64,000 nucleotides of DNA from Solobacterium moorei (lineage in GTDB: Bacteria > Bacillota_I > Bacilli_A > Erysipelotrichales > Erysipelotrichaceae), in assembly GCF_036323475.1 (NCBI RefSeq), contig NZ_AP028934.1, forward strand, positions 620,001 to 684,000, given 5' to 3'. Both the position numbers and the translations under genes were made by a program. Position 1 is the stretch's first letter, and every line of letters starts with the position of its first letter. The notes under the pieces are model-generated. The model did not search any database. It worked only from the letters and a program-made list of their open reading frames with translations, and was not told the origin of the DNA. Below are positions 34,455-45,724 of this stretch, one piece after another.

Positions 34455-35302
34455 TTAAAGAATTAGAGAAAGTGATGATAGAAGATGTGGAATACAGCTT
34501 CAATCCTGAAAAAGAATACATCAAAGACGGACACGCCTACTGTAAAGTGTGCCATGAAAGAAAAGATGGAAAAGCATTAGAATTTTTCGGAAAGCAGATG
34601 ATATTTAAGACAGCTTGTAAATGCGATAGAGATAGAGAAGCAAAAGAAAAAGAAAGACAAAAGCAGCTTGAAATCGAGAGATTAAAAAGTATCTGCTTCA
34701 CATCCATGATTCAATGGGCATATACCTTTGAAAACTATCATGGAAAAGAAAATCAGAGCCTTATCATCGCAAAGAATTTTGTAAAAGACTATGAATTGAT
34801 GAAAAAAGAAAATATCGGACTTCTGTTCTATGGAACAGTTGGTAGCGGAAAGACCTATCTTGCCTGCTCTATTGCCAATGCACTGATTGAACAGTATCAG
34901 ATAAGCGTTAAGATTAGAAACTTTTCACAGATAATCAACGAACTGCAAAAAGGCGGATTTGACCTTGATAAAAACGCATATATCGAATCCCTTGTAAACA
35001 CTTCCGTTCTCATCTTAGATGATTTAGGAATTGAAAGAGATACAAGCTATGCCAAAGAGCAGGTATATAACATTGTGAATAACAGGTACTTAAAGCATAA
35101 GCCGACAATCTTTACCACAAATCTTTCATACAGCCAAATTGAAAACTGTACGGAGAGTGTGGAATACCAAAGAATTTACTCAAGAATTATCGAGATGTGT
35201 ATTCCTGTGATGGTACTTGGAGAAGATTACAGAAAAGTTATTCAGGAAGAAAAATTAAAGAGGAATAAAGAAAGATTACTGACTGGAGGTGAGAGAACTT
35301 GA
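34451..35302 (+). CDS. DnaC/IstB-like ATP-binding helicase loader
   Basis: 283 residues. An N-terminal segment with a cysteine cluster (CKVCHE, then CKCDRDREAKEK) precedes an AAA+ domain with Walker A GTVGSGKTYLA and Walker B LILDDLG, then sensor TTNLS. It should load the host replicative helicase at the ICE origin. It overlaps repA by 4 bases and has the DUF3801 gene overlapping its end. Confidence 0.88.
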   Translation: MIKELEKVMIEDVEYSFNPEKEYIKDGHAYCKVCHERKDGKALEFFGKQMIFKTACKCDRDREAKEKERQKQLEIERLKSICFTSMIQWAYTFENYHGKENQSLIIAKNFVKDYELMKKENIGLLFYGTVGSGKTYLACSIANALIEQYQISVKIRNFSQIINELQKGGFDLDKNAYIESLVNTSVLILDDLGIERDTSYAKEQVYNIVNNRYLKHKPTIFTTNLSYSQIENCTESVEYQRIYSRIIEMCIPVMVLGEDYRKVIQEEKLKRNKERLLTGGERT

Positions 35303-35784
35303 TCAATGAAGAAATTGCAAGAAAAACGCTGAATATGGAGGTTAAAGCCGGAAAAGTAACAGCAAAACTTCTTTTGACTTTACTCAAGAAACTAATGAAA
35401 GAGGCTGAGAAACTCGGAGGACTGGAAAAGCTCGTTAGTAGCAAAGGAAATGAAGTGAAGCTCAAAGATATGGTTAAAAAGGGACAGCTTGAAGAAATTC
35501 CGGTAGAAGAAGCAGAGCTTAAAGAACTTAAAAAGGAACTGAATCGGTATGGGGTAAAGTTTTCAGTGATGAAAGATAAAGAAAGCGGAAAATACTCCGT
35601 ATTCTTTCAGGCAAAAGACATGAAAGTGATGGATAAAGCCTTTAAACACGCTCTTTCGAAATCAGAAAAGAAAACGGAAAGGAAAGAGTCCATTCACAAA
35701 AATATTGAGAAGTTCAAGGAGATGGCAAAGAACACTGTTTCTAAAGATAAAGTCAAGAATAAACAAAAGGAGCAGAGCCTATGA
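35299..35784 (+). CDS. DUF3801/PcfB-like conjugation protein
   Basis: 161 residues starting INEEIARKTLNMEVKAGKVTAKLLLTLLKK, the DUF3801 (PcfB) N-terminus, then a helical charged C-terminus. PcfB of pCF10 is a relaxosome/coupling-protein accessory factor. Translation starts at TTG 35299 with GGAGGTG 7 bases upstream; there is no in-frame ATG nearby. It overlaps the loader gene and the virD4 start by 4 bases, fitting its role with VirD4. Confidence 0.85.
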   Translation: MINEEIARKTLNMEVKAGKVTAKLLLTLLKKLMKEAEKLGGLEKLVSSKGNEVKLKDMVKKGQLEEIPVEEAELKELKKELNRYGVKFSVMKDKESGKYSVFFQAKDMKVMDKAFKHALSKSEKKTERKESIHKNIEKFKEMAKNTVSKDKVKNKQKEQSL

Positions 35785-36824
35785 TAGATAAGATACTAAA
35801 AGACATCAAAGGCTTATTTAAGGTGCAGGATAAGGCAAAGTTTCTAAAGCAGAATATTCCCTATCTTGCATTTTTCTATGTTGGTAATATCTTTTCTCAT
35901 CATGTACGAGCATATACGGGTGGCGATATTATTGACAAAATTTTTCAAGGAATATTAGAGCTTAATACCATGAGCTTTATTCCGAGTATTCATCCAACGG
36001 ATATTTTAATGGGCGTGGGAGTGGCAGCTTTAATAAAATTTATTGTATATACCAAAGGCAAAAATGCAAAAAAGTTCAGACAGGGGAAAGAGTATGGATC
36101 AGCACGATGGGGAACGAGAAAAGATATAGAGCCGTATGTGGATGAAAAGTTCCAAAACAATATTTTGCTTACTCAAACAGAACGATTAACTATGAATGGC
36201 AGACCTGCAAATCCAAAGTATGCTCGTAACAAAAATGTACTTGTTATAGGTGGTTCTGGTTCAGGAAAGACAAGATTTTATGTAAAACCGAACCTAATGC
36301 AAATGCACTCTTCATATTGTGTTACAGATCCTAAGGGAACGATAGTCATTGAATGTGGTAAGATGCTTGAAGATAACGGTTATGAGATAAAAATTTTAAA
36401 TACCATCAACTTCAAAAAGAGTATGAAGTATAATCCATTCGCCTACCTTAGAAGTGAAAAAGATATACTCAAATTAGTACAGACAATCATCGCAAACACT
36501 AAAGGTGAGGGAGAAAAAGCAGGTGAAGATTTTTGGGTCAAAGCCGAAAAACTCTACTATACAGCTCTTATTGGATATATCTTCTATGAAGCTCCAAGAG
36601 AAGAAAAGAACTTTGCGACACTACTGGATATGATAGATGCTTCAGAGGTAAGAGAAGATGATGAAACCTACATGAATCCGATAGACAGACTCTTTGAAGC
36701 ATTAGAAAAGAAAGAGCCTACACACTTTGCAGTTAAGCAATATAAAAAATACAAACTCGCTGCTGGAGTAATAGAATTAAGGAGAACACTTAATCACTAT
36801 TTTAGTGAAATATGTACTTCTTAA
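35781..36824 (+). pseudogene. VirD4/TcpA-like coupling ATPase, 5' half, interrupted by nested transposon
   Basis: N-terminal half of a type IV coupling protein: two membrane segments (about 28-45 and 72-88), GSARWGT, and Walker A IGGSGSGKTR. Native sequence stops at 36767 in the KLAAG codons; the following 18 codons up to the stop belong to the transposon end. The rest of the protein, starting GKTAKSILISCG and containing Walker B LLDEFANIG, is at 51935-52732. Rejoining gives one frame of about 594 residues, the normal size. As it stands neither half can make an active ATPase. Confidence 0.92.
36772..36777 (+). promoter_or_regulatory. Left-end -10 box of the circle-joint promoter
   Basis: TAGAAT starts 4 bases inside the left end. 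In the integrated state the 17-bp-upstream position falls in virD4 and reads ATACAA, a poor -35. In the excised circle it would lie exactly 17 bp after TTGACA at 51916-51921. Confidence 0.7.
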
Positions 36825-36838
36825 TTCTTTTTTATTGA

Positions 36839-38701
<1,863 letters not shown>

Positions 38702-38708
38702 ACCTATC

Positions 38709-38737
38709 TTGACAAATATTGAATTTTGATTTATTAT
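38709..38737 (+). promoter_or_regulatory. Promoter of tetR-type regulator gene
   Basis: TTGACA (38709-38714), 17 bp, TATTAT (38732-38737). It overlaps the operator half-sites at 38715-38724 and 38747-38756. Confidence 0.78.
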
Positions 38738-38756
38738 TAAATATATATTCAGTATT
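38715..38756. promoter_or_regulatory. Probable TetR operator 1
   Basis: AATATTGAAT (38715-38724) and its near inverse ATTCAGTATT (38747-38756) flank the -10 box. The same pair, closely spaced, is found before the ABC operon at 40009-40032. Confidence 0.6.
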
Positions 38757-38776
38757 GGAATAGAAAGAGGTGTGCT

Positions 38777-39349
38777 ATGGCACAAGTATTAAAAGAAGAA
38801 GTTAGAAATAGAATACTCGAAGCAGCAGAAAAAGTATTTTATAAAAAGGATTATAGAGGTGCCAAATTAACAGAAATTGCAAAAGAAGCAGATATTCCTG
38901 TGGCACTAATTTATACCTATTTCAAAAATAAGGCAGTTTTGTTTGATGCAGTAGTAAGTTCTGTTTATATAAACTTCGAGTCAGCTTTTAATGAGGAAGA
39001 ATCTTTGGAAAAAGGTTCTGCTTCTGAAAGGTTTGATGAAGTTGGAGAAAATTATATTCATGAACTTTTAAAAGATCGTAAGAAGTTAATTATTTTAATG
39101 GATAAAAGCTCAGGTACAAAGCATACAGAAGCAAAACAAAAACTCATATCGCAAATGCAGGTTCATATTGAAGTAAGTTTAAAAAGACAATCGAAACAGG
39201 AATATGATCCAATGCTTGCCCATATTTTAGCCAGTAACTTTACAGAGGGACTTCTTGAAATAGCAAGGCATTATCAAAGTGAAAAGTGGGCAAAAGATAT
39301 GCTAAAACTTATTGCAAAGTGTTATTACAAGGGAGTGGAATCATTGTAA
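38777..39349 (+). CDS. TetR/AcrR-family transcriptional regulator
   Basis: 190 residues. N-terminal helix-turn-helix: ILEAAEKVFYKKDYRGAKLTEIAKEADIPVALIYTYFKNKAVLFDAVV. The C-terminal ligand domain is divergent. Its promoter carries inverted half-sites that recur in front of the transporter operon, so it most likely represses both itself and the cargo transporters. AGAGGTG precedes ATG. Confidence 0.88.
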   Translation: MAQVLKEEVRNRILEAAEKVFYKKDYRGAKLTEIAKEADIPVALIYTYFKNKAVLFDAVVSSVYINFESAFNEEESLEKGSASERFDEVGENYIHELLKDRKKLIILMDKSSGTKHTEAKQKLISQMQVHIEVSLKRQSKQEYDPMLAHILASNFTEGLLEIARHYQSEKWAKDMLKLIAKCYYKGVESL

Positions 39350-39399
39350 GTTGATTTGATATTTAAATGCGATAAATTTAAATTTTTGGAGGAGATATT

Positions 39400-39918
39400 T
39401 TGAAGATATATAAAGATAAAGAAGAACTGAAATCTGAGATAAATAAAAGTTTTGAAAAGTATATTTCTGAATTTGATATTATTCCTGAATCTCTCAAAGA
39501 TAAGAGAGTCCCTGAAGTTGACAGAACACCAGCAGAAAATCTTGCTTATCAACTCGGATGGACAACATTAGTTTTGAAATGGGAAAAAGATGAGAAAAAC
39601 GGTTTTGAAGTAAAGACACCGTCGGATATGTTTAAATGGAATCAACTTGGAGAATTATATCAGTGGTTTACCGATACTTATGCTCATTTATCGATAGAAG
39701 AATTAAAGAAACGATTGAAAGAAAATATTATATCTATCTATACAATGATTGATACACTAAGTGAAGAAGAATTATTTCAACCGCATATGAGAAAATGGGC
39801 TGATGAAGCTACTAAAACAGCGACATGGGAAGTTTATAAGTTTATTCATGTTAATACGGTTGCCCCTTTTGGAACGTTTAGAACTAAGATTAGAAAATGG
39901 AAAAAGATTGTGCTATAA
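39400..39918 (+). CDS. ClbS/DfsB-like four-helix-bundle protein (DUF1706)
   Basis: 172 residues, DUF1706/ClbS-DfsB type: KIYKDKEELKSEINKSFEKY, the VPEVDRTPAENLAYQLGWTTLVL segment with possible metal ligands, and the terminal FGTFRTKIRKW. ClbS is a colibactin-resistance cyclopropane hydrolase, but most members are uncharacterised. Translation probably starts at TTG 39400 behind a strong GGAGGAG. It lies between tetR and the ABC pair and may modify or protect against the transported compound (inference). Confidence 0.75.
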   Translation: MKIYKDKEELKSEINKSFEKYISEFDIIPESLKDKRVPEVDRTPAENLAYQLGWTTLVLKWEKDEKNGFEVKTPSDMFKWNQLGELYQWFTDTYAHLSIEELKKRLKENIISIYTMIDTLSEEELFQPHMRKWADEATKTATWEVYKFIHVNTVAPFGTFRTKIRKWKKIVL

Positions 39919-39970
39919 TTTTTGATTTGCTGATACAGTAATTTAAAAAAATATAGTGATCGGATAAAAT

Positions 39971-39995
39971 AGACTTTGCGTAATCAGCAAAGTCT
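39971..39995 (+). terminator. Hairpin after the ClbS-like gene
   Basis: Perfect 9-bp stem (39971-39979 with 39987-39995), 7-base loop, only a weak T-tail. Confidence 0.55.
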
Positions 39996-40008
39996 TACTT
40001 TAAACCTT

Positions 40009-40032
40009 AATACTGAATTGAAATTCAATATT
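40009..40032. promoter_or_regulatory. Probable TetR operator 2, ABC operon
   Basis: 10-bp half-sites AATACTGAAT and ATTCAATATT around a 4-base centre, one mismatch. They lie in front of the ABC start (40059) and overlap a possible -10 TATTAT (40029-40034). The half-site sequences match those at 38715-38756. Confidence 0.65.
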
Positions 40033-40058
40033 ATTCAATTTTGAAAGGAGAGTTGTTC

Positions 40059-41798
40059 ATGCCGGAAAAAGAATTAAGGAAAAAAGTGATTGGGAAAAAT
40101 AGTTTATCCAATTCACTTCTTGCTTTAAAAATAGTATTTGATTTGATACCACAAATCTTACTTGTATATTTGATTAGTTCTTTAATCACAAACAATATTA
40201 ACGAAGGTAATTTAAAGTATATATTCTTGGGAATCTTTATATCGTTTGTATTAAAAGGAGTGTTTTATTATTTTGCAACAAAGGTTGCCCATGAGAAAGC
40301 ATACGAAAAATTAACAGAACTTAGGTTAGATATTATCGGTCATCTGAAAAAACTAAGTTTGGGATTCTTTAAAGAACATAATACAGGAGAGCTTACCAAC
40401 ATTGTTCAACATGATGTAGAGCAAGTGGAAGTATACCTTGCCCATGGTCTTCCTGAAATAATGGCAGTTACACTTCTGCCTACCATTATTTTTGTAGCTA
40501 TGATTTTTGTTGATTGGCGTCTTGCTCTTGGAATGATTGCTGGAGTTCCACTCATGTATTTGGTAAAAGTTCTTTCACAGAAAACAATGGATAAAAACTT
40601 TGCTATTTACTTTAACCATGAAAATAAGATGAGAGAAGAGCTAATGGAATATGTAAAAAATATTTCTGTGATTAAGGCTTTTGCTAAAGAAGAGGAGATT
40701 AGTGAAAGAACATTAAAAACGGCAAGAGAATATATTTACTGGGTTAAAAAGAGCATGGGAGCAATTACAATTCCAATGGGACTCATTGACATATTTATGG
40801 AAATTGGAGTAGTTATTGTCATGATTTTGGGAAGTATATTTCTTTACTATGGAAATATTACAACCCCTAATTTTATACTTGCCATTATTTTATCGTCTGC
40901 TTTTACTGCATCTATAAGTAAGACGGCTACATTGCAACATTTTTCTATTGTGTTTAAGGAAGCACTAAAGGCGATTGGAAAAGTTTTAACAGTTCCGCTT
41001 CCAAAGAAAAAGACAGAACAAGGTTTAGAATTTGGAAATATAGAATTTAAAGATGTGAATTTTGCATACGGAAAAGATAGCTTTGAGCTTAAAAATATCA
41101 ATTTGAATTTTAAGAAAAATAGTTTGAACGCCTTTGTAGGAGCAAGTGGTTGTGGGAAAAGTACTGTATCTAATTTGCTTATGGGATTTTGGGATGCAGA
41201 TGAAGGACAAATACTGATAAATGGAAAAGATATAAAAGAATATAGTCAAGAAAATATCTCAATGCTGATTGGTAGTGTGCAACAAGAAGTTATCCTTTTT
41301 GATTTAAGTATTTTTGAAAATATAGCAATTGGAAAACTAAATGCAACAAAAGAAGAAGTCATAGAAGCTGCTAAAAAAGCAAGATGCCATGATTTTATTT
41401 CAGCATTGCCAAATGGATATGAAACACGAGTAGGTGAAATGGGAGTTAAGTTATCTGGTGGAGAAAAACAAAGAATCTCCATAGCAAGAATGATACTGAA
41501 AAATGCACCGATTTTAATATTAGATGAAGCAATGGCAGCTGTTGATAGTGAAAATGAAAGACTAATCGGCGAAGCAATTGACGATTTAAGCAAGGATAAA
41601 ACCATTATTACAATTGCTCATCATCTAAACACAATTAGAGATTCAGACCAAATTATAGTTATGGATAAGGGTGTTGTTCTTGATGCAGGAAGCCATGAAG
41701 AGTTGATGAAAAGATGTGAGTTCTATAAGGATATGGTTGAAGCACAGAACAAGGTAGATAGATGGAATTTGAAAGAGGTGGTAACAGAAAATGTTTAG
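40059..41798 (+). CDS. ABC transporter half (permease-ATPase fusion), first subunit
   Basis: 579 residues: six membrane helices in the first 300, then an ATPase domain with Walker A GASGCGKST, signature LSGGEKQR, Walker B ILILDEAMAAVD and the H-loop. The arrangement is an exporter-type fold; the pair resembles IrtAB/YbtPQ proteins, which despite the fold import siderophores, and also MDR pairs. ATG 40059 is used because AAAGGAG is 8-9 bases upstream; the frame is open six more codons. It overlaps the second subunit by 8 bases. Confidence 0.9.
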   Translation: MPEKELRKKVIGKNSLSNSLLALKIVFDLIPQILLVYLISSLITNNINEGNLKYIFLGIFISFVLKGVFYYFATKVAHEKAYEKLTELRLDIIGHLKKLSLGFFKEHNTGELTNIVQHDVEQVEVYLAHGLPEIMAVTLLPTIIFVAMIFVDWRLALGMIAGVPLMYLVKVLSQKTMDKNFAIYFNHENKMREELMEYVKNISVIKAFAKEEEISERTLKTAREYIYWVKKSMGAITIPMGLIDIFMEIGVVIVMILGSIFLYYGNITTPNFILAIILSSAFTASISKTATLQHFSIVFKEALKAIGKVLTVPLPKKKTEQGLEFGNIEFKDVNFAYGKDSFELKNINLNFKKNSLNAFVGASGCGKSTVSNLLMGFWDADEGQILINGKDIKEYSQENISMLIGSVQQEVILFDLSIFENIAIGKLNATKEEVIEAAKKARCHDFISALPNGYETRVGEMGVKLSGGEKQRISIARMILKNAPILILDEAMAAVDSENERLIGEAIDDLSKDKTIITIAHHLNTIRDSDQIIVMDKGVVLDAGSHEELMKRCEFYKDMVEAQNKVDRWNLKEVVTENV

Positions 41799-43500
41799 AG
41801 AAATGTTAAAGCTGCTTACAAAAACCGGCAAGAGAGATTTGATTATATCAAGTGTATTCTTTGCCCTTTATGGACTAAGCTCCATAGCCATGATTGTTAT
41901 CGTATTTTCTATACTGTTTCAGATATTTGATGGGACGAGTTTAGCAAGTTTATATAAAGGTTTTATTGCAATTGGGTTACTTGTAGTATTCAAAGGCATT
42001 TGTAATATGGTTGCAGATATGAAAAAGCATAGTGCAGGTTTTGATATTGTTCAGCAAATCAGAGAACGCATGATTATTAAATTGAAAAAATTCAGTTTGG
42101 GATTTTATACCAATGAAAGACTGGGAGAGATCAATACAATTTTACACAAAGATGTTGATAATATGTCTCTTGTTGTAGGACACATGTGGTCGAGAATGTT
42201 TGGCGATTTTTTGATAGGTGCAGTCGTATTTATCGGTCTTGCAAGTATTGATTTCAAACTTGCTATTCTAATGGCTGTATCTGTTCCGATTGCACTTGTC
42301 TTTCTATATCTGACAATTAAGCAATCTGAAAGAATAGAGAATCAGAATAATTCAGCACTTCTTGATATGGTTAGCTTATTTGTTGAATATGTTAGAGGAA
42401 TACCTGTACTAAAGAGTTTTTCAAACAATAAAAGCTTGGATAATGAGCTTATGAACAAGACAAAAAAGTTTGGAGAAACAAGCAAAGTAGCTTCAAGATT
42501 CAAGGCAAAACAGCTATCTATATTTGGGTTTTTACTGGATATTGGATATTTAGTTCTTTTAATTGCAGGAGCAATACTTGTTATAAAGGGAAGTCTTGAT
42601 GTACTTAATTTTATTATCTTTGCAGTAATTTCAAAAGAGTTTTATAAGCCGTTCGCTTCTATGGAACAACACTATATGAACTATGTTTCGGCGGTAGATA
42701 GTTACGAAAGACTTTCAAGAATTTTATATGCAGATGTAATCCCGGATAAAGTGAATGGAATTGTTCCGAAAGATAATGATATAGCTTTTGATAACATTGG
42801 ATTTTCCTATGAAAAAGATGAATTTAAAATGGAAAAATTGAGCTTTTCTATTGCTGAAAAAACAATGACAGCCTTAGTTGGAGAATCAGGTAGTGGAAAG
42901 ACCACTATAACCAACTTACTTCTAAGATTTTATGATGTGCATAAAGGAAAAATTACACTCGGAGGAATTGATATAAGGGATATTCCTTATGATGAGCTTT
43001 TAGACCGTATTAGCATTGTCATGCAGAATGTTCAATTGTTTGATAACACGATTGAAGAAAATATCAGAGTAGGTAAAAAAGGAGCTACAAAAGAGGAAAT
43101 CATTGAAGCTGCAAAGAAAGCAAGAATACATGATTTCATTATGAGTTTACCAAAAGGTTATGAAACTGATATTGGCGAAAATGGAGGAATTTTATCAGGT
43201 GGACAAAGACAAAGAATATCTATTGCAAGAGCTTTTCTAAAAGATGCACCGATTTTAATTCTTGATGAAATGACAAGTAATGTTGATCCTGTAAATGAAT
43301 CTTTGATACAGGATGCTATTACAGAACTTGCAAAGAATAGAACTGTACTTGTAGTGGCTCATCATTTAAAAACAATTCAAAAAGCTGACCAAATTCTCGT
43401 ATTTCAAAAAGGAAATTTACTTGAAAAAGGAAAGCATGGTGAACTTCTTGCGAAAAATGGTTACTACACAAAATTATGGAAAGCTCAGTACGAGGTATAA
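41791..43500 (+). CDS. ABC transporter half (permease-ATPase fusion), second subunit
   Basis: 569 residues with the same layout: six helices, Walker A GESGSGKTT, signature LSGGQRQR, Walker B ILILDEMTSNVD. Paralogous to the first subunit and most likely its heterodimer partner in the cytoplasmic membrane. Both ATPase sites look complete, except that the usual glutamate after Walker B is followed by unusual A/M residues in both subunits (DEAMAAVD, DEMTSNVD in place of DEATSALD). Overlapping start indicates coupling. Confidence 0.9.
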   Translation: MFREMLKLLTKTGKRDLIISSVFFALYGLSSIAMIVIVFSILFQIFDGTSLASLYKGFIAIGLLVVFKGICNMVADMKKHSAGFDIVQQIRERMIIKLKKFSLGFYTNERLGEINTILHKDVDNMSLVVGHMWSRMFGDFLIGAVVFIGLASIDFKLAILMAVSVPIALVFLYLTIKQSERIENQNNSALLDMVSLFVEYVRGIPVLKSFSNNKSLDNELMNKTKKFGETSKVASRFKAKQLSIFGFLLDIGYLVLLIAGAILVIKGSLDVLNFIIFAVISKEFYKPFASMEQHYMNYVSAVDSYERLSRILYADVIPDKVNGIVPKDNDIAFDNIGFSYEKDEFKMEKLSFSIAEKTMTALVGESGSGKTTITNLLLRFYDVHKGKITLGGIDIRDIPYDELLDRISIVMQNVQLFDNTIEENIRVGKKGATKEEIIEAAKKARIHDFIMSLPKGYETDIGENGGILSGGQRQRISIARAFLKDAPILILDEMTSNVDPVNESLIQDAITELAKNRTVLVVAHHLKTIQKADQILVFQKGNLLEKGKHGELLAKNGYYTKLWKAQYEV

Positions 43501-43502
43501 TC

Positions 43503-45008
43503 ATGATTTTGTTAAAAAATGTTTCTTATGAATGGGAAGATGGGCGAACTGCTTTAAAAAATATCAATCTTGAAATTAAAAAAGGTGAATTTGTTTTAAT
43601 TTCAGGGAAAAGTGGAAGTGGTAAAAGTACTCTTGGAAGTGTAATGAATGGTCTTATTCCACATTATTACAAAGGCAAAATGCAAGGAGAAGCCTTTGCG
43701 TCCGGAAAAGATATAAGCAAATTATCGCTTCATGAAATAGGGCGTATTGTAGGTACTGTATTTCAAGATCCAAGAAGTCAATTTTTCACGACAACGACAG
43801 ATGAAGAAATAGCTTTTGGGCTTCAAACTATCTGCAAATCAAGATATGAAATCAAACAGAGAGTAGAAGAAGTATATGCAGAGCTGGATATTGAGGAACT
43901 GAAAGGAAAATCTGTTTTTGAATTATCAAGCGGGCAGAAACAAAAGATAGCTATTGCAAGCATCTATGCAATGAATCCGAAAGTTTTAATTTTAGATGAG
44001 CCTTCAGCAAATTTGGATATGAAAGCAACATTTGACCTATTTTTAATTTTGGAAAAATTAAAGAAAAAGGGAACAACTGTTGTTCTAATTGAACATCGTT
44101 TGTACTATGTAAAATCTTTATTTGACCGTTTTCTTTTGGTTAAAGATGGAGAGATTGCACAGGACTTGAGTCGGGAAGAAGTTATCCATCTTGAAGGGAA
44201 GTTTTGGGATGATAATGGACTAAGAACTCTTGAATTAAAAGAATACAGGATAAGTGAGAAGAAAGATTTATATCAATTAAATGATGAAAGTATCAGTGGG
44301 AAAGGCTTGAAATTTTGTTACCCAAGTGCAACTAAGGTTGGAAATAAGCAAAATCAATACATCTTAAATCATCTTGATTTCAATATGGAGTGTGGAAAAG
44401 CCATTGGTCTTATTGGGTTAAATGGTACTGGGAAAACTACTTTTGCAAGGGTAATTTCAGGACTTGAGAAGATAAAAGAGGGGAAAATATGGGCGGAAAA
44501 AGATAAAGAGTTGAATCGTAAAGATTTAATGGATATGTCATATTTTGTATTTCAGGATTCAGACTATCAGTTATTTTCGGAAAGTGTACTTGATGAAATG
44601 CTGCTTGGTATTTCAAATAAAGATAAAAAAGAAAATACCCAAAAGGCAAAGTCTATTTTGAATGTTCTTGGCTTAGATAAATATATAGATAAGCATCCGT
44701 TTGCTTTATCAAGAGGAGAAAAACAAAGACTGACAATAGCTTGTGGAATGATGAAACAGGCAAAAGTTTTCATCTATGATGAACCAACATCAGGTTGTGA
44801 TAAAGACTCAATGCTTTCAGTCGCAAAACTGATTGAAGAACAATTAAAAAAAGGGATAACAGTTTTGGTAATAAGTCATGATTTTGAGTTTTTAGCGAAC
44901 ACAGTGAGTAAGCTCTGGGTAATGGGAGATGGAAAAATAGAAAGTGTTTTGAATATGAGTGAAAGTAATAAAATTCTCATATTGGACAAGATGAGAGGAG
45001 GTAGATAA
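43503..45008 (+). CDS. ECF-transporter fused ATPase (EcfA-EcfA')
   Basis: 501 residues holding two CbiO-like ATPase domains. The first has Walker A GKSGSGKST, the ECF Q-loop VFQDPRSQFFTTTTDEEIAFGL and signature LSSGQKQK; the second has GLNGTGKTT, VFQDSDYQLFSESVLDEM and LSRGEKQR. It energises the EcfT and S component encoded next. ATG 43503 follows GAGG; 9 upstream codons in frame lie inside the preceding gene. Confidence 0.9.
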   Translation: MILLKNVSYEWEDGRTALKNINLEIKKGEFVLISGKSGSGKSTLGSVMNGLIPHYYKGKMQGEAFASGKDISKLSLHEIGRIVGTVFQDPRSQFFTTTTDEEIAFGLQTICKSRYEIKQRVEEVYAELDIEELKGKSVFELSSGQKQKIAIASIYAMNPKVLILDEPSANLDMKATFDLFLILEKLKKKGTTVVLIEHRLYYVKSLFDRFLLVKDGEIAQDLSREEVIHLEGKFWDDNGLRTLELKEYRISEKKDLYQLNDESISGKGLKFCYPSATKVGNKQNQYILNHLDFNMECGKAIGLIGLNGTGKTTFARVISGLEKIKEGKIWAEKDKELNRKDLMDMSYFVFQDSDYQLFSESVLDEMLLGISNKDKKENTQKAKSILNVLGLDKYIDKHPFALSRGEKQRLTIACGMMKQAKVFIYDEPTSGCDKDSMLSVAKLIEEQLKKGITVLVISHDFEFLANTVSKLWVMGDGKIESVLNMSESNKILILDKMRGGR

Positions 45009-45012
45009 CTTG

Positions 45013-45714
45013 ATGGATAGAAAAACAGTCGATCCGAGAATAAAACTTACTCTACTTCCAATTGTTGGATTTACGAGCTTTTTTATAAGCGATACAATTC
45101 TACTTTTCGGACTGATTCTCTTTGCCTTTTTTCTGTATGTATACAGCAGTATGTGGAAAAGAGCATTACGCTTTATTTTGTTTTTTGTGATTTTATACTG
45201 CATAGAGTTATGGCTTGGAAAGTTTTGTGAAGCAAGTATCGTATTTGCAATATATATGTTTATTTACTTTGCATCAAGGATGACCTTAATTGCTATGTTT
45301 GGTGGATATATAACAAAGACTACAAGTGTAAGTGAAATGCTTGAAGCATTAAATAGAATGAAAGTACCAAGAAGCATTGGTATACCTTTTAGTGTTTTGC
45401 TTAGGTTTGTACCAACTATAAAAATAGAACTCAAGGCATTAAAAGAGAATATGAAGATTCGAGGAATCGTAACAAGTAGATTTTTCCCCTTGCTACATCC
45501 AATTAAATATATTGAATATACGCTTGTTCCGCTTTTAATGAGAATGATTAAGATTTCAGATGAACTGTCAGCTTCAGCACTCATTAGAGGACTTGATAGT
45601 GATGAGAACAGGGTTACATTAACAAAATTGAGGTTTAGAACAACGGATTTGTTGATTGGACTATTAGGAGCTTTGATGATTGCTCTTGTGATAGTAATAC
45701 AGAAAATTTATTAG
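45013..45714 (+). CDS. ECF-transporter transmembrane subunit EcfT (CbiQ-like)
   Basis: 233 residues, about five membrane helices, and the EcfT coupling region MKVPRSIGIPFSVLLRFVPTIKIELKALKENMKIRG, with the two ARG-like motifs as IRG in KIRG and ALIRG. It couples ATP hydrolysis to the S component. AGGAGG lies 11 bases before ATG 45013; a TTG at 45010 is also possible. Eleven bases before the S-component gene. Confidence 0.88.
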   Translation: MDRKTVDPRIKLTLLPIVGFTSFFISDTILLFGLILFAFFLYVYSSMWKRALRFILFFVILYCIELWLGKFCEASIVFAIYMFIYFASRMTLIAMFGGYITKTTSVSEMLEALNRMKVPRSIGIPFSVLLRFVPTIKIELKALKENMKIRGIVTSRFFPLLHPIKYIEYTLVPLLMRMIKISDELSASALIRGLDSDENRVTLTKLRFRTTDLLIGLLGALMIALVIVIQKIY

Positions 45715-45724
45715 GAGGACTTTT

